Shown here: positions 61,923-64,000 of the stretch, piece after piece
Position numbering within the stretch: the first letter of the stretch is position 1
Layout of the letters: every line of letters begins with the position of its first letter
Assembly (NCBI RefSeq): GCF_020463795.1
Contig: NZ_CP080025.1
Coordinates: 623,001-687,000, forward strand
Direction of reading: 5' to 3'
Length of the DNA: 64,000 nucleotides
From: Echinicola marina
Lineage (GTDB): Bacteria > Bacteroidota > Bacteroidia > Cytophagales > Cyclobacteriaceae
Position numbers and translations under genes: made by a program
Notes under the pieces: generated by a model
The model's input: only the letters and a program-made list of their open reading frames with translations
Database searches by the model: none
What the model was told of the DNA's origin: nothing

Positions 61923-64000
61923 TCATACTTTCAGGGAAAGGGGGAGTTTTATCATAAAACTGCTTCCTTCGCCCACTTTGCTCTTGAAGTCCACGCTTCC
62001 TTCCATTCTATCGACATATTCCCTAACTATACTTAAGCCAAGACCACTGCCACTAATTCCACGGGAATTCCCTCCTCTAAAAAACGGATTAAATACAGAT
62101 TCTACTTCCTCTGGTCTAATCCCAAAGCCATAATCCTTTACTTCAATATTTATCCAGTTATTTTCTACAAGCAACTTAACAAACGGTTTATTGGCGTTTG
62201 CAGGGGAAAACTTAATTGCATTCTCAATAAGGTTTTTAAAAATATGCGTCATCCATATCTTATCTGATTGAACAACTAAATCTTCATCCACGAACAAATC
62301 CACTAAGGGGACCTTTTTCTTTGTGAAATTATTAGAAATCAATTCCTGAAAAAACTCTTTGAAGGAGAACATTGAGGTTTCCTTAGTTTCTTCCTTATTG
62401 CCATCCAGTACAATCATATCATCCAGCACGTCCTTAAGCCTGTTCACCTGACTGTTGATATTAAGAATCTGCTCTTCAAATTCGGCTTTAAGGGCCTTGT
62501 CCTGAATACCCTCCACTGAGTCTGCCGCCAGTTCAGTACACATCATAATAATGGCAAGGGGAGACCTCAGTTCGTGAGAGGCCATGGAAAAGACTTTAGA
62601 TTTTAACTGATTCAATTCCTTTTCCTGGGACACCAGTTTGCGCAGTTTTCTTTCAGTTTTAACTTTTTCGGAAATTTCTCTGATACTTGATAAGAAAACA
62701 CGTTCAGTCTGAAACTTGGATGCTTTCAACAGAACTTCCAAATAAACTGATTTTCTGGTTTTATGGTGATTGGTGGAAACAATAAACCTTCCCTCCTGTC
62801 CCAAAGCAAGATCTTTAAAATCAACATGATCACCTAACATTCTCATTATCGGTTCTCCGACCAGCTCACTGGACTCTAAGCCTAACATATCTTTTACCGA
62901 AGGGGAGATGTACCTGATTTTATTGTCTTTTCCATGAAGACAAATAACATCCTGGACATTTCTTGCCAAAGTGGAATATAATTCCACTGACTGATAAAGA
63001 TCTTTGACTGTTTTCTTTAATTCTTTAATAAAATGAGATGACCTGATTAAGTTCACATAACTCTCCAAAATCGGTTTGAGTCTGTTAAAGTCCTTCTCCG
63101 AATATGGGTTTTCCTTATTGGCAAAAAAAAGAAAACCATATACATGCCCATGATAGGTTAGAGGGATTCCCATCCACTTGTTTACGGAATTTTGTCCCCC
63201 GCCAATCAGCAAATTGATATCCGATGCATTGTTCTGGATTTCCAATGTCCCTTCTAATACGGGTTGTAAAACTTCCGATAGCCCGACGGTTTGATCAAGA
63301 TTTTCTTCCTGGTCGATTCTAATCTGCTCCATAAGACCTATAGATGCATGTACATCCAAGGACACCTTATTTTTCCCCTTGTATACTATTTCTCCTACAA
63401 TACCCAATTTACTTCCCGTTATCCTGGTGATTCTTTTAAGGATCGCCTTATAAACAGTAGGAGAAATATTCTCCATAAACAATCCCTCCTGCGCCTCACC
63501 TATTGATTTTAATACAAGGTTGTATGCTTTTAGTTTACTTTTCTGCTTAATCCTTTTACTGATATCGGCAAATCTACCATACAACTTTTCCGGAGCCCCT
63601 TCAGCATCTCTTTTTAGCCGTACCTTATTATTGACCCAGAGCGTACTTCCGTCAATCGTCACCACTCTATGATCAACACTTAGCCCATCCCTATCGAGAG
63701 AGGAAAATAGTTTATTTAACCTCTTTTTAAGGTTTTCCCGGTCCTCGGCATAAATATTTTCTGTCCAAATGGTAGTTCCGGAAATAGGGACATTGGTCCT
63801 CAAGCCCATTTTTACCATATCATTCCCATAAAAGACCCCTACATTTTCTTTAAAGTCGTATTGGTAAAATAAATCGCTGCAACCTTTCACGAAGAATTCA
63901 AATTCATCTGATGAAAGTGACTGGTCTGCCCACAAGCCTACACCTTTATCCGTTACTGCTCGGGAAGGTAAAGTGATGTATATAAAAACCTCTCTTTGTT
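61923..64000 (-). CDS. PAS/GAF sensor histidine kinase (5' end beyond window)
   Basis: At least 690 residues are visible. The frame stays open to the window edge (REVFIYITLPSRAVTDKGVG precedes the TTG at 63935), so the start is probably outside. A PAS domain (LFYQYDFKENVGVFYGND; GRFADIS) is followed by a GAF-like domain (IGVVGEIVYKGKN-type strands, WMGIPLTYHGHVYGFLFFAN) and a second PAS (RYISPSVKDMLGLESSELVG). The kinase has the phospho-His in VFSMASHELRSPLAIIM, N-box NLIENAIKFSP, G1 DYGFGIRPEEVE and G2 GSGLGLSIV. No membrane helix is seen, so it senses inside the cell. The partner regulator is unknown; the LytTR protein at 51220 is one candidate by proximity. Confidence 0.92.
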   Translation of the reverse strand, partial: QREVFIYITLPSRAVTDKGVGLWADQSLSSDEFEFFVKGCSDLFYQYDFKENVGVFYGNDMVKMGLRTNVPISGTTIWTENIYAEDRENLKKRLNKLFSSLDRDGLSVDHRVVTIDGSTLWVNNKVRLKRDAEGAPEKLYGRFADISKRIKQKSKLKAYNLVLKSIGEAQEGLFMENISPTVYKAILKRITRITGSKLGIVGEIVYKGKNKVSLDVHASIGLMEQIRIDQEENLDQTVGLSEVLQPVLEGTLEIQNNASDINLLIGGGQNSVNKWMGIPLTYHGHVYGFLFFANKENPYSEKDFNRLKPILESYVNLIRSSHFIKELKKTVKDLYQSVELYSTLARNVQDVICLHGKDNKIRYISPSVKDMLGLESSELVGEPIMRMLGDHVDFKDLALGQEGRFIVSTNHHKTRKSVYLEVLLKASKFQTERVFLSSIREISEKVKTERKLRKLVSQEKELNQLKSKVFSMASHELRSPLAIIMMCTELAADSVEGIQDKALKAEFEEQILNINSQVNRLKDVLDDMIVLDGNKEETKETSMFSFKEFFQELISNNFTKKKVPLVDLFVDEDLVVQSDKIWMTHIFKNLIENAIKFSPANANKPFVKLLVENNWINIEVKDYGFGIRPEEVESVFNPFFRGGNSRGISGSGLGLSIVREYVDRMEGSVDFKSKVGEGSSFMIKLPLSLKV

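Noticed and set aside
1-64000. tRNA, rRNA and riboswitch search by eye
   Set aside because: No cloverleaf with a conserved T-loop, no rRNA segment and no known riboswitch core was recognised. A covariance-model scan would be decisive.

Overview
The window looks like chromosomal DNA of a Bacteroidota member, most likely order Cytophagales (a Cyclobacteriaceae-type genome; this is inference). The signs are a SusC/SusD pair, a PorP/SprF protein next to a giant protein with a type IX secretion (T9SS) type B C-terminus, weak Shine-Dalgarno signals, and promoters of the Bacteroidota TTG-N20-TAnnTTTG type.

Layout. 1-2700: end of a SusC transporter, repeat-rich spacer, SusD lipoprotein (+ strand). 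2724-4758: a small exported protein, a MauE/DoxX-like membrane protein and a Crp-type regulator. 5609-8492: a glycosyltransferase-methyltransferase fusion, a lipoprotein and a small six-cysteine exported peptide. 8839-9320: a scar made of a LytTR fragment, an IS-end-like sequence and an ArdC fragment. 9590-16938: PorP/SprF and a 2121-residue adhesin-like protein with ten near-identical 79-residue MBG repeats. 17533-48616: a membrane AraC regulator followed by a large exopolysaccharide locus, almost all on the - strand. It holds a WecA-type initiating transferase, a split YjbH operon with a barrel and a lipoprotein, glycosyltransferases, acetyltransferases, a pyruvyl transferase, an F420-hydrogenase-beta-like protein, Wzy- and Wzx-type proteins, UDP-glucose dehydrogenase, the GDP-fucose genes (gmd, fcl, manC), a Wzc-type tyrosine kinase and a Wza-type export lipoprotein. 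A complete 2532-bp IS21 element with a 5-bp target duplication sits between manC and wzc. Two gene remnants mark past rearrangement.

48777-51933: a single-domain response regulator, a bactofilin gene with an apparent one-base frameshift, an actin-like ATPase whose phosphate-1 motif is at the C-terminus instead of the N-terminus (apparent circular permutation), and a LytTR response regulator.

52377-61836: the least familiar region. Six small exported beta-rich proteins (two almost identical) share a V-x-SN-x2-W motif and a C-terminal strand of the YTLSQD type. They surround a 915-residue barrel protein built like a fimbrial usher (N-terminal Ig-like part, long barrel, C-terminal Ig/CnaB-like domains). 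A divergently transcribed exported protein resembles a PapD-type chaperone or a WxL-interacting protein. I propose a chaperone-usher-like surface-fibre system not recognisable as a named family. A PAS/GAF histidine kinase, cut by the window edge, closes the window.
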